Shown: piece by piece, positions 15,209-24,265 of the stretch
Layout of the letters: the number at the start of each line of letters is the position of its first letter
Position numbering within the stretch: the stretch's first letter is position 1
DNA from: Staphylococcus succinus
GTDB lineage: Bacteria > Bacillota > Bacilli > Staphylococcales > Staphylococcaceae
Length of the DNA stretch: 64,000 nt
Direction of reading: 5' to 3'
Assembly (NCBI RefSeq): GCF_029024945.1
Contig: NZ_CP118976.1
Coordinates: forward strand, 2,666,001-2,730,000
Notes under the pieces: model-generated
Database searches by the model: none
What the model was told of the DNA's origin: nothing
What the model saw: the letters and a program-made list of their open reading frames with translations, nothing else
Position numbers and translations under genes: made by a program

Positions 15209-17245
15209 TTATTTTAATTTTAATGTGAAAGCATTAATTGCTACGATAACCGTACTTAAAGACATTAACACTGCGCCTACAGCTGGCGATAATATTATAC
15301 CAATAAAAGCTAATATTCCAGCTGCTAGCGGAACGGCGATAATGTTATACCCTGCGCCCCACCATAAATTTTGAACCATTTTTCTCATTGTATTTTTTGA
15401 AAGGGACAAGAAATTGATAATATCAGAAGGATTACTTTTAACGAGTATGACATCCCCCGATTCAACAGCTACATCTGTCCCTGCGCCAATTGCCATACCA
15501 ATATCTGCCCTAATAAGGCTAGGCGCATCATTAATACCATCTCCGACCATCATAACTTTGCTACCATCATTTTGATAATCTTGGATAATGCTTTCTTTAT
15601 CTTCAGGCATCAGCTGTGCGTGGACGCTACTAATACCTAATTCTTCAGCCACTGTTTGTGCCACTTCTTTATTATCGCCTGTAAGCATAACTGGTGTAAT
15701 GTTTCTCGATAATAAATCCAAAACCATTTGTTTTGAACTTTCTTTAATTTTGTCGCCTTGTGCGATAATACCAATAACTTGTCGGTCATGAATTAGATAA
15801 CTAATAGAGTTACCTTGTTCAGCGAGATTCTTAAATTGTTCTTTATTATAGTCAAAATTGCTTTTATCGAGATAAGAAACATTCACTATTTTGAGTTTTT
15901 TATTATCAACTGTTCCTTCTAATCCTATACCTGGAATATTATTAACTTCTTGAGGAATAGCATATGAAATATTTTTACCTTTAACAAAATCAACAATACC
16001 AGTGGCAAGGGGATGATTAGAGTTACTTTCTAATGAAGCGAATAGACTCAATATTTCTTCTTTATTTAACTCGTCTGTAAAACTTTCATAGTGATTCACT
16101 GAAAAGTTACCTTCAGTTAGTGTCCCAGTTTTATCCATCATGATGTAATCAATGTGTTGTGCAATTTCTACAGATTCTCTATTTTTAATGATTAAACCAT
16201 TATGTGCGCCTATAGAGGTAGAACGTGCTGTAACTAAAGGTATTGCTAATCCTAATGCATGTGGACAAGCAATTACTAATACGGTTACTAACCGTTCAAG
16301 TGCGAAATCGACATTTTTTTGAATAAGCATCCATACAATAAATGAAATCAGCCCAATACCTACTGCAAAGTAAAACAAATAACCTGCGACTTTATCTGAG
16401 AGGAGTTCAGCTTTTGACTTATCGTTTTGAGCTTGGTTAACAAGACCCATAACTTGAGATAAGTAGCCATTTTCACCCGTAGCAGTCACTTTAACTTGTA
16501 CTGTGCCTGAACCATTAATTGAACCTCCAATAACATTATCATTATGAGTTTTATGGACTTTTTTTGATTCACCAGTAACTAATGATTCATCAATCGAAGT
16601 TTCTCCTTGAACAATGATCCCGTCTGTGGGTATACTTTCGCCTGCTCTAACTTCCACAATATCGTCAATATGAATATCTGATATTTTAACCTCTTCTCGT
16701 TGATTATTATTAATCAGTTTCACTGCAGTATTAGGTAAAAGTTCTGCCATTTTCTTCAGTGCATTTCCTGCATTACCTACTGCGTTCATTTCAATCCAAT
16801 GACCTAATAACATGATTAAAATTAAAGTCGCTAATTCCCAGAAAAAGTCCATTGTATGCGTGAATGAACCACTGAAGTTATTCATATAAAAGGCATATAA
16901 ACTATAAATATAAGCTACTGAAATACCTAGAGCAACAAGCATCATCATTCCAGGTTTTTTAGTTGAAATTTCATCTTTAGCCCCTGATAAAAATGGCTTT
17001 CCTCCATAAAAGAACAAAATTGTAGCAAGAATTAATACAATCCAATCTGACCCTGTAAATGAAAATTGAAACGGTAATTTAACTCCCATCATGGGCGATA
17101 AAATAATAATCGGTATCGCAAAAATCAAAGAAATAAAGAATTTACTTTTAAAATTTCCATGATTGTGATGTGCATGGTCACCATAACTAGCGTGATTCTC
17201 ATGTTCTTGATGCTCATGATTTTGGTGTTTTTCATTATTCGACAA
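15209..17245 (-). CDS. copB: Copper-exporting P1B-type ATPase CopB
   Basis: 678 residues starting at a TTG with AGGAGG 8 nt upstream (an in-frame start 60 bases earlier has no site). The His-rich cytosolic N-terminus (HQNHEHQEHENH) replaces the CxxC domains; the membrane metal site is CPH (IACPHALGLAIPL) as in CopB-type pumps; DKTGTLTEG holds the phosphorylated Asp; MLTGDN and GDGINDAP complete the ATP site. It exports copper across the membrane. A CsoR-type operator sits in the promoter region, and a broken copL follows. Confidence 0.93.
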   Translation of the reverse strand: MSNNEKHQNHEHQEHENHASYGDHAHHNHGNFKSKFFISLIFAIPIIILSPMMGVKLPFQFSFTGSDWIVLILATILFFYGGKPFLSGAKDEISTKKPGMMMLVALGISVAYIYSLYAFYMNNFSGSFTHTMDFFWELATLILIMLLGHWIEMNAVGNAGNALKKMAELLPNTAVKLINNNQREEVKISDIHIDDIVEVRAGESIPTDGIIVQGETSIDESLVTGESKKVHKTHNDNVIGGSINGSGTVQVKVTATGENGYLSQVMGLVNQAQNDKSKAELLSDKVAGYLFYFAVGIGLISFIVWMLIQKNVDFALERLVTVLVIACPHALGLAIPLVTARSTSIGAHNGLIIKNRESVEIAQHIDYIMMDKTGTLTEGNFSVNHYESFTDELNKEEILSLFASLESNSNHPLATGIVDFVKGKNISYAIPQEVNNIPGIGLEGTVDNKKLKIVNVSYLDKSNFDYNKEQFKNLAEQGNSISYLIHDRQVIGIIAQGDKIKESSKQMVLDLLSRNITPVMLTGDNKEVAQTVAEELGISSVHAQLMPEDKESIIQDYQNDGSKVMMVGDGINDAPSLIRADIGMAIGAGTDVAVESGDVILVKSNPSDIINFLSLSKNTMRKMVQNLWWGAGYNIIAVPLAAGILAFIGIILSPAVGAVLMSLSTVIVAINAFTLKLK

Positions 17246-17305
17246 AATAAAACCTCCTAAATTGATATTTTTAGAGATAGTAATAAGATAATGCGAGTAT
17301 AACAT

Positions 17306-17322
17306 ATACGGTAGGGGGGTAT
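17306..17322 (-). promoter_or_regulatory. CsoR-type copper operator
   Basis: Minus strand ATACCCCCCTACCGTAT agrees with the B. subtilis copZA CsoR operator (ATACCCCCGTAGGGTAT in the same orientation) at 14 of 17 positions as I recall that site. It lies 60 bp ahead of copB and implies derepression by copper. Confidence 0.6.
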
Positions 17323-17429
17323 AAACTTTTTGTTCTTTCTTATATTTCTCAGAATAAAAATACTGAAGTTTTTATATCATAGCTTTAATTATTGATATTA
17401 CATCATCCAAGGTTATCAGAAGGTATATC

Positions 17430-17475
17430 AAAAGAGACTCCTTATTCTAATATGGAGTCTCTTAATAGTTTCAAT
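17430..17475 (+). repeat. Dispersed hairpin repeat, copy 1
   Basis: AAGAGACTCC / GGAGTCTCTT stem followed by the conserved tail TTAATAGTTTCAA. Similar elements at 24135, 28893, 34968, 48020 and 58918. The 60 bp after this hairpin also resemble those after copy 4 (34968). Confidence 0.7.
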
Positions 17476-17590
17476 ATCAAATTTTGTCGTAATAATGATT
17501 ATTTTAGGTGCCGGTGATTTAAAAAGATTATAAGAATTGGCGCTTAGTAATATCTATCATAAAATGAAGAGCCCCGTTAAAATCACGTTA

Positions 17591-17923
17591 TTATAAATTG
17601 TCTTTCAAGAGAATTTTTATACCACAAAGTAAATTATAAATAACAAAATAAATTGCCAAAAAAGCTCCTAAAGCAGCTAATATCATTAGTATTACATATA
17701 GAAATTGATTTGTTACAGACCCAGTAGTACCCAGAATTACTGAACTTATAACTATTAATATATATGGTAATAAATGGAATAAAAGAGATTTTTTGGCATG
17801 AGTAGAGACAGGTTTATCAGCTAAAATCCACACAACAACCGGGAAAATGACTGGTGCAAAGAAAACACTAAAATATGACAACGCAGATAATATTTTTTCT
17901 GATTGAGTATATCTAGTAACCAT
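17591..17923 (-). CDS. DUF4870 domain membrane protein
   Basis: 110 residues from the ATG at 17923 (TTGGAGG site); an in-frame extension of 12 codons upstream has no site. Three to four membrane helices; the pattern LSALSYFSVFFAPVIFPVVVWI and HAKKSLLFHLLPYI is that of DUF4870 proteins. Function unknown. Third gene after an M48 peptidase and relP, 54 nt downstream of relP. Confidence 0.75.
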   Translation of the reverse strand: MVTRYTQSEKILSALSYFSVFFAPVIFPVVVWILADKPVSTHAKKSLLFHLLPYILIVISSVILGTTGSVTNQFLYVILMILAALGAFLAIYFVIYNLLCGIKILLKDNL

Positions 17924-17977
17924 AATTAACGCCTCCAATTTAATAGTGGGTTTAAACATATAGTTTTAAAAATGCTT

Positions 17978-18673
17978 TTATTCATTAAACAATTCAGAAT
18001 GGATGGCTTGTAATTCATGTTCAACGTTTGTAATATCTATAGCGTTTTTCTTTAGCTTTTCTTTATAAATTTCTGCGATTTCACTGTTTTTATAACGTAA
18101 TTTATGTTCTAAACTTGCCCACATATCCATTCCTATTGTACGAATTTGTACTTCTACCGGGACCACTTCTACATAATCAGCTAAAAATACAGGTACCGTA
18201 ATTACAATATGAAGGCTACGGTAACCATTTTCTTTAGGATTTTTTAAATAATCTTTACGTTTCAATAAATTTACATCTTCTTGTTTAAGCAATAAGCTTT
18301 CAACAACATAAATATCTTCTATATAATTACATACTACCCGGATTCCTGCGATATCATTCAAATTTTCACGAGCAGATTGCGCTGATATTTCTAAATTCCT
18401 TTTTTCTAATTTTTTAACTAAACTACGTAATTTTTTCACCCGTCTTTCTATGTGATGGATAGGGTTATGTTTGTGTGTTTGTTGAAAATTATCGTCAAGA
18501 ATTTCCAATTTTGTACTAATCTCTTTTAGTGCTGAAGAATATATTTGATTTAATTCTACAAATTCAAAAAGCGACATGAAAACTTGTTCTGGATTTTCAA
18601 ATTTACTATAGCTGTCTTTAAACTCCTCTTTTAAACTTTCTAAATCCAAAGATGACTTTCGTTTTATGTACAT
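17978..18673 (-). CDS. relP: Small alarmone synthetase RelP
   Basis: 231 residues. A synthetase-only (p)ppGpp synthetase of the RelP/YwaC type: NPIHHIERRVKK near residue 75, DIAGIRVVCNYIEDI, the GTP-contact region KENGYRSLHIV near 150 and VEVQIRTIGMDMWASLEHKLRYK near 175. The length and LLKQEDVNLLKRKDY distinguish it from RelQ. It transfers pyrophosphate from ATP to GTP/GDP, in S. aureus under cell-wall stress. ATG at 18673 chosen (GGAGGGTG site); a GTG 15 nt upstream overlaps that site. It follows the M48 gene by 36 nt. Confidence 0.9.
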   Translation of the reverse strand: MYIKRKSSLDLESLKEEFKDSYSKFENPEQVFMSLFEFVELNQIYSSALKEISTKLEILDDNFQQTHKHNPIHHIERRVKKLRSLVKKLEKRNLEISAQSARENLNDIAGIRVVCNYIEDIYVVESLLLKQEDVNLLKRKDYLKNPKENGYRSLHIVITVPVFLADYVEVVPVEVQIRTIGMDMWASLEHKLRYKNSEIAEIYKEKLKKNAIDITNVEHELQAIHSELFNE

Positions 18674-18709
18674 ATTAACACCCTCCACATGACTTTTTGT
18701 TTGAAATTT

Positions 18710-19558
18710 TTAAAAAAATTTGCCATGAACATCCCAAGTTCCATTTTCTTTAGCTTGTTTTAAAACTTTCATTCTTCTAAATCCAACTGGATGATCAGAT
18801 AGAAAATTACTTAATTTTAGCCAAATTGATTCATCATGCAAATCAATACTATTAAAATATTCCTCCAAATCAATTTTTGATCCCATGTACTTTCCCGAAA
18901 ATAAATAAATCATGCTCATAGCTCCTTCAGGAGCGTAATATAAAGCCACTCTATCTGCTGTATATTCTTGTGTTCGTGTAAGACTTTTATCTAGATATAG
19001 AGGTTTTAAAAACGGTGCAAGTATCATTCTCCAGATATTAGTATGCCCACATTTATGATGACCCAGCTCATGAGCTAGTATAAACTTAATTAAATCAATT
19101 TCATCAAATTTATAAGCTAAGTCCAATAAATCACTATGAATAACAATATATCTTCTTTTTAAACTACATTTTGATGCAAAGGCGTTCATAACGCCATTAC
19201 CATTCACAAGATAAAGTTTTGGCAATTTCAATCTTTTAGTATTAAACCCCATTTCTATGGCTAACTCATAATAAATGGTATAAATTTCAGGCAATTGCTC
19301 ATTAGTAATCTCAACACCTTCTGATATCGAACTCCAATACATGAAACGAACCATAAAAAAACCAAATACAGGAATCATTAACCCGACTAATCCGCCATAA
19401 ATCCACTCAGGAACTCCAGCCCCTAGAAAAAACAAAAGAAATAATATTAAAGCACATAAAAACAAAAATATTACGATTAGAGCGATAAATATCATCGTAA
19501 GCTCATATTTATACCTCAAATTTGAAATACTTACTCTTTTACTGTCATAATCGTTCAT
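18710..19558 (-). CDS. M48 family membrane metallopeptidase (HtpX-like)
   Basis: 282 residues, two N-terminal membrane helices (about 22-48 and 51-74), then a peptidase domain with the zinc motif HELGHHKCGH near residue 165 and the third ligand probably in the following TRTQEYTADRVALY (EYxAD). Likely degrades or processes membrane proteins. First gene of a probable operon with relP and a DUF4870 protein, linking envelope proteolysis to alarmone synthesis by position. Confidence 0.85.
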   Translation of the reverse strand: MNDYDSKRVSISNLRYKYELTMIFIALIVIFLFLCALILFLLFFLGAGVPEWIYGGLVGLMIPVFGFFMVRFMYWSSISEGVEITNEQLPEIYTIYYELAIEMGFNTKRLKLPKLYLVNGNGVMNAFASKCSLKRRYIVIHSDLLDLAYKFDEIDLIKFILAHELGHHKCGHTNIWRMILAPFLKPLYLDKSLTRTQEYTADRVALYYAPEGAMSMIYLFSGKYMGSKIDLEEYFNSIDLHDESIWLKLSNFLSDHPVGFRRMKVLKQAKENGTWDVHGKFF

Positions 19559-19784
19559 AGTCTACCCCCTTTTATGAGATATTACTGAAACCTAATGTTC
19601 TTACCTTTAACTTTTTTAATTTCCAATTACCTTGCAAATTAAATATTTAGTTCTCAGCAGATATTTGAATCATTTATTTTATGTTTTTATACCCTTTTAG
19701 GTTCGCGATAATCAGACAGTCAAAATAACTTTCTAGTTCTGTGTTATAGTATTTTTAATATTCGTTAATGGAGGCAGGTATGTT

Positions 19785-20477
19785 ATGAAAAAACTTAATT
19801 TAGTATATGAATTGTGTATGTTTACTTTAGCTGTTATATCTTTCTTCTTAATGTGGACACAACCAATGAAATTTTTTTATATAGGTGAAATCGTTTGGTT
19901 AATATTTTTAATTGATGTTCTCACAAGATTTTTATTATCTAAAAATAAGAAAACATGGATTAAAACAAACTATCTTGACTTAGTAGCTGTAATTCCTCTT
20001 AACACTGTATTTCAATTAGCTAGATTCGCGAGGTTATTTAGAATAGTAAAGTTATTTTTGATAACAAAACATTATTTCATGCCTTTCTTCCAATTCATAC
20101 AAACAAATGGGTTAACGAAAGTTTTTAGTATCACATTTATTAGCATTCTTTTCGCAGCTATTCCTATTACCCTGTCTGAACCAACTATAGAATCTTATAA
20201 TGATGGTATCTGGTTGGCTATAGTTACGATAACTACTGTAGGTTATGGTGATATGAGTCCTGAAACATTAATTGGGCGTATAGCAACCGTCTATTTAATG
20301 TTTGTCGGTATTGGTTTAGTAAGTATGATAACCGGCACTATAGCTACTTATTTTATAAAAAACAAGAGCAGCTCCAACATTAAAGAATCAATTAAAAAAG
20401 AGATTGATAATATAGAAAATCTCTCAAATGATGAAATAGAGCAATTAGTTAAAATTATTCGTACATATCACAATTGA
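19785..20477 (+). CDS. Six-helix potassium channel family protein
   Basis: 230 residues. Voltage-gated channel architecture: four membrane helices, the fourth with regularly spaced Arg (FARLFRIVKLF, residues 82-92), then a pore with the selectivity filter TTVGYGDM near residue 150 and a C-terminal cytosolic tail. Conducts K+ across the membrane. RBS GGAGGCAG. Confidence 0.85.
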   Translation: MKKLNLVYELCMFTLAVISFFLMWTQPMKFFYIGEIVWLIFLIDVLTRFLLSKNKKTWIKTNYLDLVAVIPLNTVFQLARFARLFRIVKLFLITKHYFMPFFQFIQTNGLTKVFSITFISILFAAIPITLSEPTIESYNDGIWLAIVTITTVGYGDMSPETLIGRIATVYLMFVGIGLVSMITGTIATYFIKNKSSSNIKESIKKEIDNIENLSNDEIEQLVKIIRTYHN

Positions 20478-20582
20478 GCACGATCAGTTAAAATGAAGTA
20501 TATATCTATAGTCCTTTAATGATATTTATATAAATATCAAACAGTAATAAACTTATTATCAATAACACAAATAGTTTCTATA

Positions 20583-21290
20583 TCACTCTGTGTGCTTTGG
20601 TTTCTGTGTTTCAGTATTTGCCCCACGCCAGTGCCGATAAGAAATCCAAGTTGAAAGCAAAACTGTTATCCAAGCAATAATTAATACTACTCCATGAAAG
20701 ATTGAAGGGTTTACTGCAAAAGCACCTAAAGTCACTATAGAAGCTTGCCCAGGAATAGAAGCTAAAAAGCTAGCAGATATGAAACTCCATTGCTTTACCC
20801 CTAAAGCACCCGCACCATAATTTACTGGCCAATATGGTAAACCAGGCGTCAATTTCACTGTACACATAGCCCAAAAACCAGCATTATTAAGGTGTTTTTC
20901 TACTACAAAACTATATCGCCCGAGAAGTTTAAAAGTTATACGTCTACCTACAATACGTGCCAGCCAATACCCGATCCAAGATCCAATCATAATCCCAGAT
21001 AAAGAGAGTAGTGTTCCTCCGACTACACCATAGAGAGAGCCAGCCACTAATGTAGGAATTGTTATAGGGATAGGAGTAATAGCAATTATTATAGTAATGC
21101 CAATAAAAACAAAACAGCCGGCCGCCCCATAGCTAAGGATAATCTTACGCATTTCCTCTGGTGACGGTAAATTTAGATGAAAGCTCATCCACAATAACAA
21201 TGCCCCTATTACAACTAGAACAATCAAAGAGCCTATAGAGCGTAAAGAAAACATATTATGATGATTCTTATTTAATTTGATCCCCCACAT
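20583..21290 (-). CDS. TVP38/TMEM64 family membrane protein
   Basis: 235 residues from the ATG at 21290 (AAAGTGGTG site); an upstream in-frame extension reads as non-coding. Five to six membrane segments with the VTT/SNARE-associated core: GSLYGVVGGTLLSLSGIMIG, KLTPGLPYWPVNYGAGALG. DedA-superfamily relatives are proposed lipid scramblases or flippases. No specific role can be read. Confidence 0.8.
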   Translation of the reverse strand: MWGIKLNKNHHNMFSLRSIGSLIVLVVIGALLLWMSFHLNLPSPEEMRKIILSYGAAGCFVFIGITIIIAITPIPITIPTLVAGSLYGVVGGTLLSLSGIMIGSWIGYWLARIVGRRITFKLLGRYSFVVEKHLNNAGFWAMCTVKLTPGLPYWPVNYGAGALGVKQWSFISASFLASIPGQASIVTLGAFAVNPSIFHGVVLIIAWITVLLSTWISYRHWRGANTETQKPKHTE

Positions 21291-21559
21291 TGTGATCACC
21301 ACTTTCTTTACTTTGGAATTATTTTGTATAAATGCACAAAGAATTATAAAACACATACAAGGAAAAGAAGGCACTTTAACCCTTTAATATTCCTACTTAT
21401 ACCCTATTTATATTAAATATAAATGCATATAATTCAAAACATTATATGCGTTTGAATTATTCTCATTGATAACGTCCAAGCCATTAGAAAAAGTAGACCT
21501 GCCTATCTCTCAAGCGTCCAGCTGACGTAGAGATGATGTGCTAATCTATACTAAAAACC

Positions 21560-21642
21560 ATTGTTCACATCACGACCAAAGTCATCAGTGGTTGCGTTAT
21601 TGCGCTGTTTACACATTGACTACGTAGCGTAATGATAAATAG
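21560..21642 (+). pseudogene. Fst/SprA-type toxin remnant, module C
   Basis: Reads IVHITTKVISGCVIALFTH, then TGA where module B has TGG (Trp), then a frame shift before the final codons. No start codon. Upstream 21505-21555 matches module B (CAAGCGTC.AGCTGA.GTAGAGATGA) and a terminator follows. Clearly a homologous but dead copy. Confidence 0.6.
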
Positions 21643-21662
21643 GCGACTAGCCACACCGAAAA

Positions 21663-21696
21663 AATCCCTCACTATTTGCGAGTAGTGAGGGATTTA
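21663..21696. terminator. Terminator of toxin module C
   Basis: 13-bp perfect stem AAATCCCTCACTA with an 8-nt loop. Confidence 0.8.
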
Positions 21697-21797
21697 GTGC
21701 ATCTAAGCTAGTTCCTTGTTAAGTGCATTATTACATCATAGTGCGGTGGAATCGCAAAATAATCATTAATATAGATTTAGTCTAAATAAAGAGAAAT

Positions 21798-22898
21798 TTA
21801 GTTAGCTTTACCTTCAGTTAATTCATTCACTGCTAGTATAGCTTGTGCTACGTCTTCAGCAGTGAATTCATCACTTAAATTAGAAAAAGTGTCATTAGGA
21901 TCTTTTGCTAATTCTCCTACTTTTACTAAATCCTCAAAAGAAGCGTCGTGTAAATGCATATTATTTAAATTTGTTGGCATTTCTAAGAAATTATAAAAAT
22001 CAATATATTTTTTAATTTCTTCATAAGGTCTATTTTCTAAAACCATTTGAACCAGCGTCCCGTATGCCACTTTTTCACCGTGTCCAAGTTTATGAATATC
22101 TCCTGATAAAGCTGTAAATCCATTGTGTATTGCATGTGCTGCAGCAAGACCGCCATTTTCAAAACCAAGTCCTGAGAGTAAAGTGTTTGCCTCGATAATA
22201 GACTCCACTTGAGGTGTTACAATACCTTGTGCCGCCGCTAAATAGGCACTTTTACCATATTTAAATAAGGTTTCTTCTGCTTTTTCAGCAATGGCTAACG
22301 AAGCTAATGTTGGTTTTCCATCTACCATAGTCTTCCCTCTACGATTTAAAGTTGCTTTAACTTCTACTAAAGTTGCTAAAGCATCACTCATGCCCGCCGC
22401 AAACAATTTGACTGGTGCTTGGACTATAATTTGTGAATCTGCTAATACTACATTGGGATTTTTATAATAAAATCTGTAACCTGTAAAAACACCTTCATCT
22501 GAATAGATAACCGATAAAGCACTCGTAGGCGCATCTGTAGAAGCAGTTGTTGGGACAATAACAACCGGGGAATTAAGATCATCAGAAATTGCTTTTGCTG
22601 TATCTAATGTCTTCCCTCCTCCAACGCCAACAATTACATTTATATTATTATCTTTAGCTATTTGGCTAAGTCTTGCTATTTCATTTTCAGAGGCTTCCCC
22701 ATTAAATTCTTCGTATTTATAACTAATCTCGCTAGAGTTAAAACTCTCGTTTATGTCTTTATTTGTTAATGACCAAACTAAACTATCTGAAATAATCAAG
22801 GGTGCGTCACCTAATTTATTAACTTCATTAGCTAAACTTTTTATTTCTCCTTTTCCTTGTATATATCTACTTGGCGATTGAAAAATGTATCTTGACAT
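21798..22898 (-). CDS. gldA: Glycerol dehydrogenase GldA
   Basis: 366 residues, iron/zinc alcohol dehydrogenase family III. NAD-binding GGGKTLDTAKA near residue 95, VPTTASTDAPTSALSVIY near 120, and metal ligands D (GMSDALAT, near 172), H (AAAHAIHNGF near 255) and H (LGHGEKVAYG near 272). Oxidises glycerol to dihydroxyacetone with NAD. Glycerol-1-phosphate dehydrogenases are related, but the length and motifs fit GldA. RBS GAGGAGGGG. No dihydroxyacetone kinase is adjacent. Confidence 0.88.
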   Translation of the reverse strand: MSRYIFQSPSRYIQGKGEIKSLANEVNKLGDAPLIISDSLVWSLTNKDINESFNSSEISYKYEEFNGEASENEIARLSQIAKDNNINVIVGVGGGKTLDTAKAISDDLNSPVVIVPTTASTDAPTSALSVIYSDEGVFTGYRFYYKNPNVVLADSQIIVQAPVKLFAAGMSDALATLVEVKATLNRRGKTMVDGKPTLASLAIAEKAEETLFKYGKSAYLAAAQGIVTPQVESIIEANTLLSGLGFENGGLAAAHAIHNGFTALSGDIHKLGHGEKVAYGTLVQMVLENRPYEEIKKYIDFYNFLEMPTNLNNMHLHDASFEDLVKVGELAKDPNDTFSNLSDEFTAEDVAQAILAVNELTEGKAN

Positions 22899-23190
22899 AC
22901 AAACCCCTCCTCATTATTTGATATTCACTTATTTTATCCCCTGTATTTATAGGTATAAATCATAAATATTTGTAAATGTGAAAGGCTATACGTAAAACAA
23001 TTACTTAATGGATGAAGCTGTAAAAATGTTAGCAAATGAAATCATACATCTACAGAAATTTTGTATGATCAACAAAAACAAACTTTTTTTAGAATTATAT
23101 GGATATTATTAAATATTGTAATATGGAAACTTATGTTTTATGTTACACCAACGTGGAATATTAGTTATAAAAGCAATCAAGGAGGTAATT
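22899..23190 (+). other. Intergenic region with inverted repeat
   Basis: No complete gene. ATCATAC (23041-23047) and its complement GTATGAT (23063-23069) flank 15 nt and could be an operator or hairpin. A 34-codon open stretch from an ATG at about 23007 spans it without a ribosome binding site and may be a gene remnant. Confidence 0.3.
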
Positions 23191-24051
23191 ATGATGACAT
23201 TTGAATTTAAACATGATGCAGGGACTACTGAGTTGCCTGAAATTATTAATTCAGCAGTAGCATTAGAATTATCGTTTGTTGAGGCATTAGTTACTTTAGA
23301 TATAGATGTGAAAGGTATTGCTGATGATGGTGACAGTACAAATTTGATATCACCACTTAACAAAGAAGTTGGTAATTACATTTCAGTTGGTACACGTATA
23401 GATCCAGATTTTGAATCAATTAGATCTTCTGTTCCACAACTCATTATTGGAGATGCTGATCGTCACAAAGATATTTATAACGAATTAAATGATATAGCGC
23501 CTACTATTTTATTCAAAAGTTTTGAGTCAGGTTATCAAGAATCATTAGAGGTATTCCAACGTATTGGAACTGCCGTATCTAAATCAAAAGAAGCGAAAGA
23601 ACGCTTAGATAAACATCGTGAATTAATTAATGATTTTAATGAACAAATCTCAATAGATAAGAATAAAGAAACATTAGCAATAGTAGTTTCTGAACAAGGT
23701 TTAACTGCGCATTCACATAAAACTTATATAGGTGAATTTTTAAGTAAATTAGGCTTTAAAAATGCTCTTAATGATAAAATAGCAAAAAAATTACCTGCTT
23801 ATAAAGAATCATACTATTTAGAACTCTCATACGAACAATTAGCAAATATTAACCCTGAAAGATTAATTGTGATGATAAATGACAACAATAATAATGATTT
23901 AAGTAAATTACAAAATAGTAATCAATGGGATGATTTGGATGCAGTTAAAAATGACCGGGTACATTTTGTGAATAGAGATGAATGGGCTAAATTACGTAGT
24001 CCAATTGCTTCCGAAGATATCGTTGAAACTTTAGCAAATCTTAAAGAATAA
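23191..24051 (+). CDS. FecB-like siderophore-binding protein lacking a signal peptide
   Basis: 286 residues from the ATG at 23191, which has a strong AAGGAGG 5 nt upstream. The sequence begins right at the start of the class III substrate-binding fold (FKHDAGTTELP, ALELSFVEALVTLDI, GIADDG) and runs to the usual end (DRVHFVNRDEWAKLRSPIA). Family members (FecB, YfmC, HtsA) are lipoproteins that bind ferric siderophores outside the membrane. Here neither signal peptide nor lipobox Cys is present, and upstream codons in the frame do not supply one. It is either a cytosolic derivative or a lost-export relic. No permease is adjacent. Confidence 0.75.
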   Translation: MMTFEFKHDAGTTELPEIINSAVALELSFVEALVTLDIDVKGIADDGDSTNLISPLNKEVGNYISVGTRIDPDFESIRSSVPQLIIGDADRHKDIYNELNDIAPTILFKSFESGYQESLEVFQRIGTAVSKSKEAKERLDKHRELINDFNEQISIDKNKETLAIVVSEQGLTAHSHKTYIGEFLSKLGFKNALNDKIAKKLPAYKESYYLELSYEQLANINPERLIVMINDNNNNDLSKLQNSNQWDDLDAVKNDRVHFVNRDEWAKLRSPIASEDIVETLANLKE

Positions 24052-24134
24052 CTAACACTTTCTTTTATATTCATAGTTCTCTTGCAAATAGCATAGCTGT
24101 TTTTATATGAACGCTAAATTTAATTTTGAAATAA

Positions 24135-24168
24135 TTAAGAGACTCCTTATTAATAAGGAGTCTCTTAA
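24135..24168 (+). repeat. Dispersed hairpin repeat, copy 2
   Basis: Perfect 34-bp palindrome TTAAGAGACTCCTTATT and its complement, followed by TCGTTTGAAAAT. Sits between convergent genes and can terminate both. Confidence 0.8.
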
Positions 24169-24265
24169 TCGTTTGAAAATCTTATATTCCCTTAATAACA
24201 AAAGTTTAAGAACTTTATTTAAATAATTCATTTTCTAATTAACTCGACGTTCATTTGCAGAAGTG

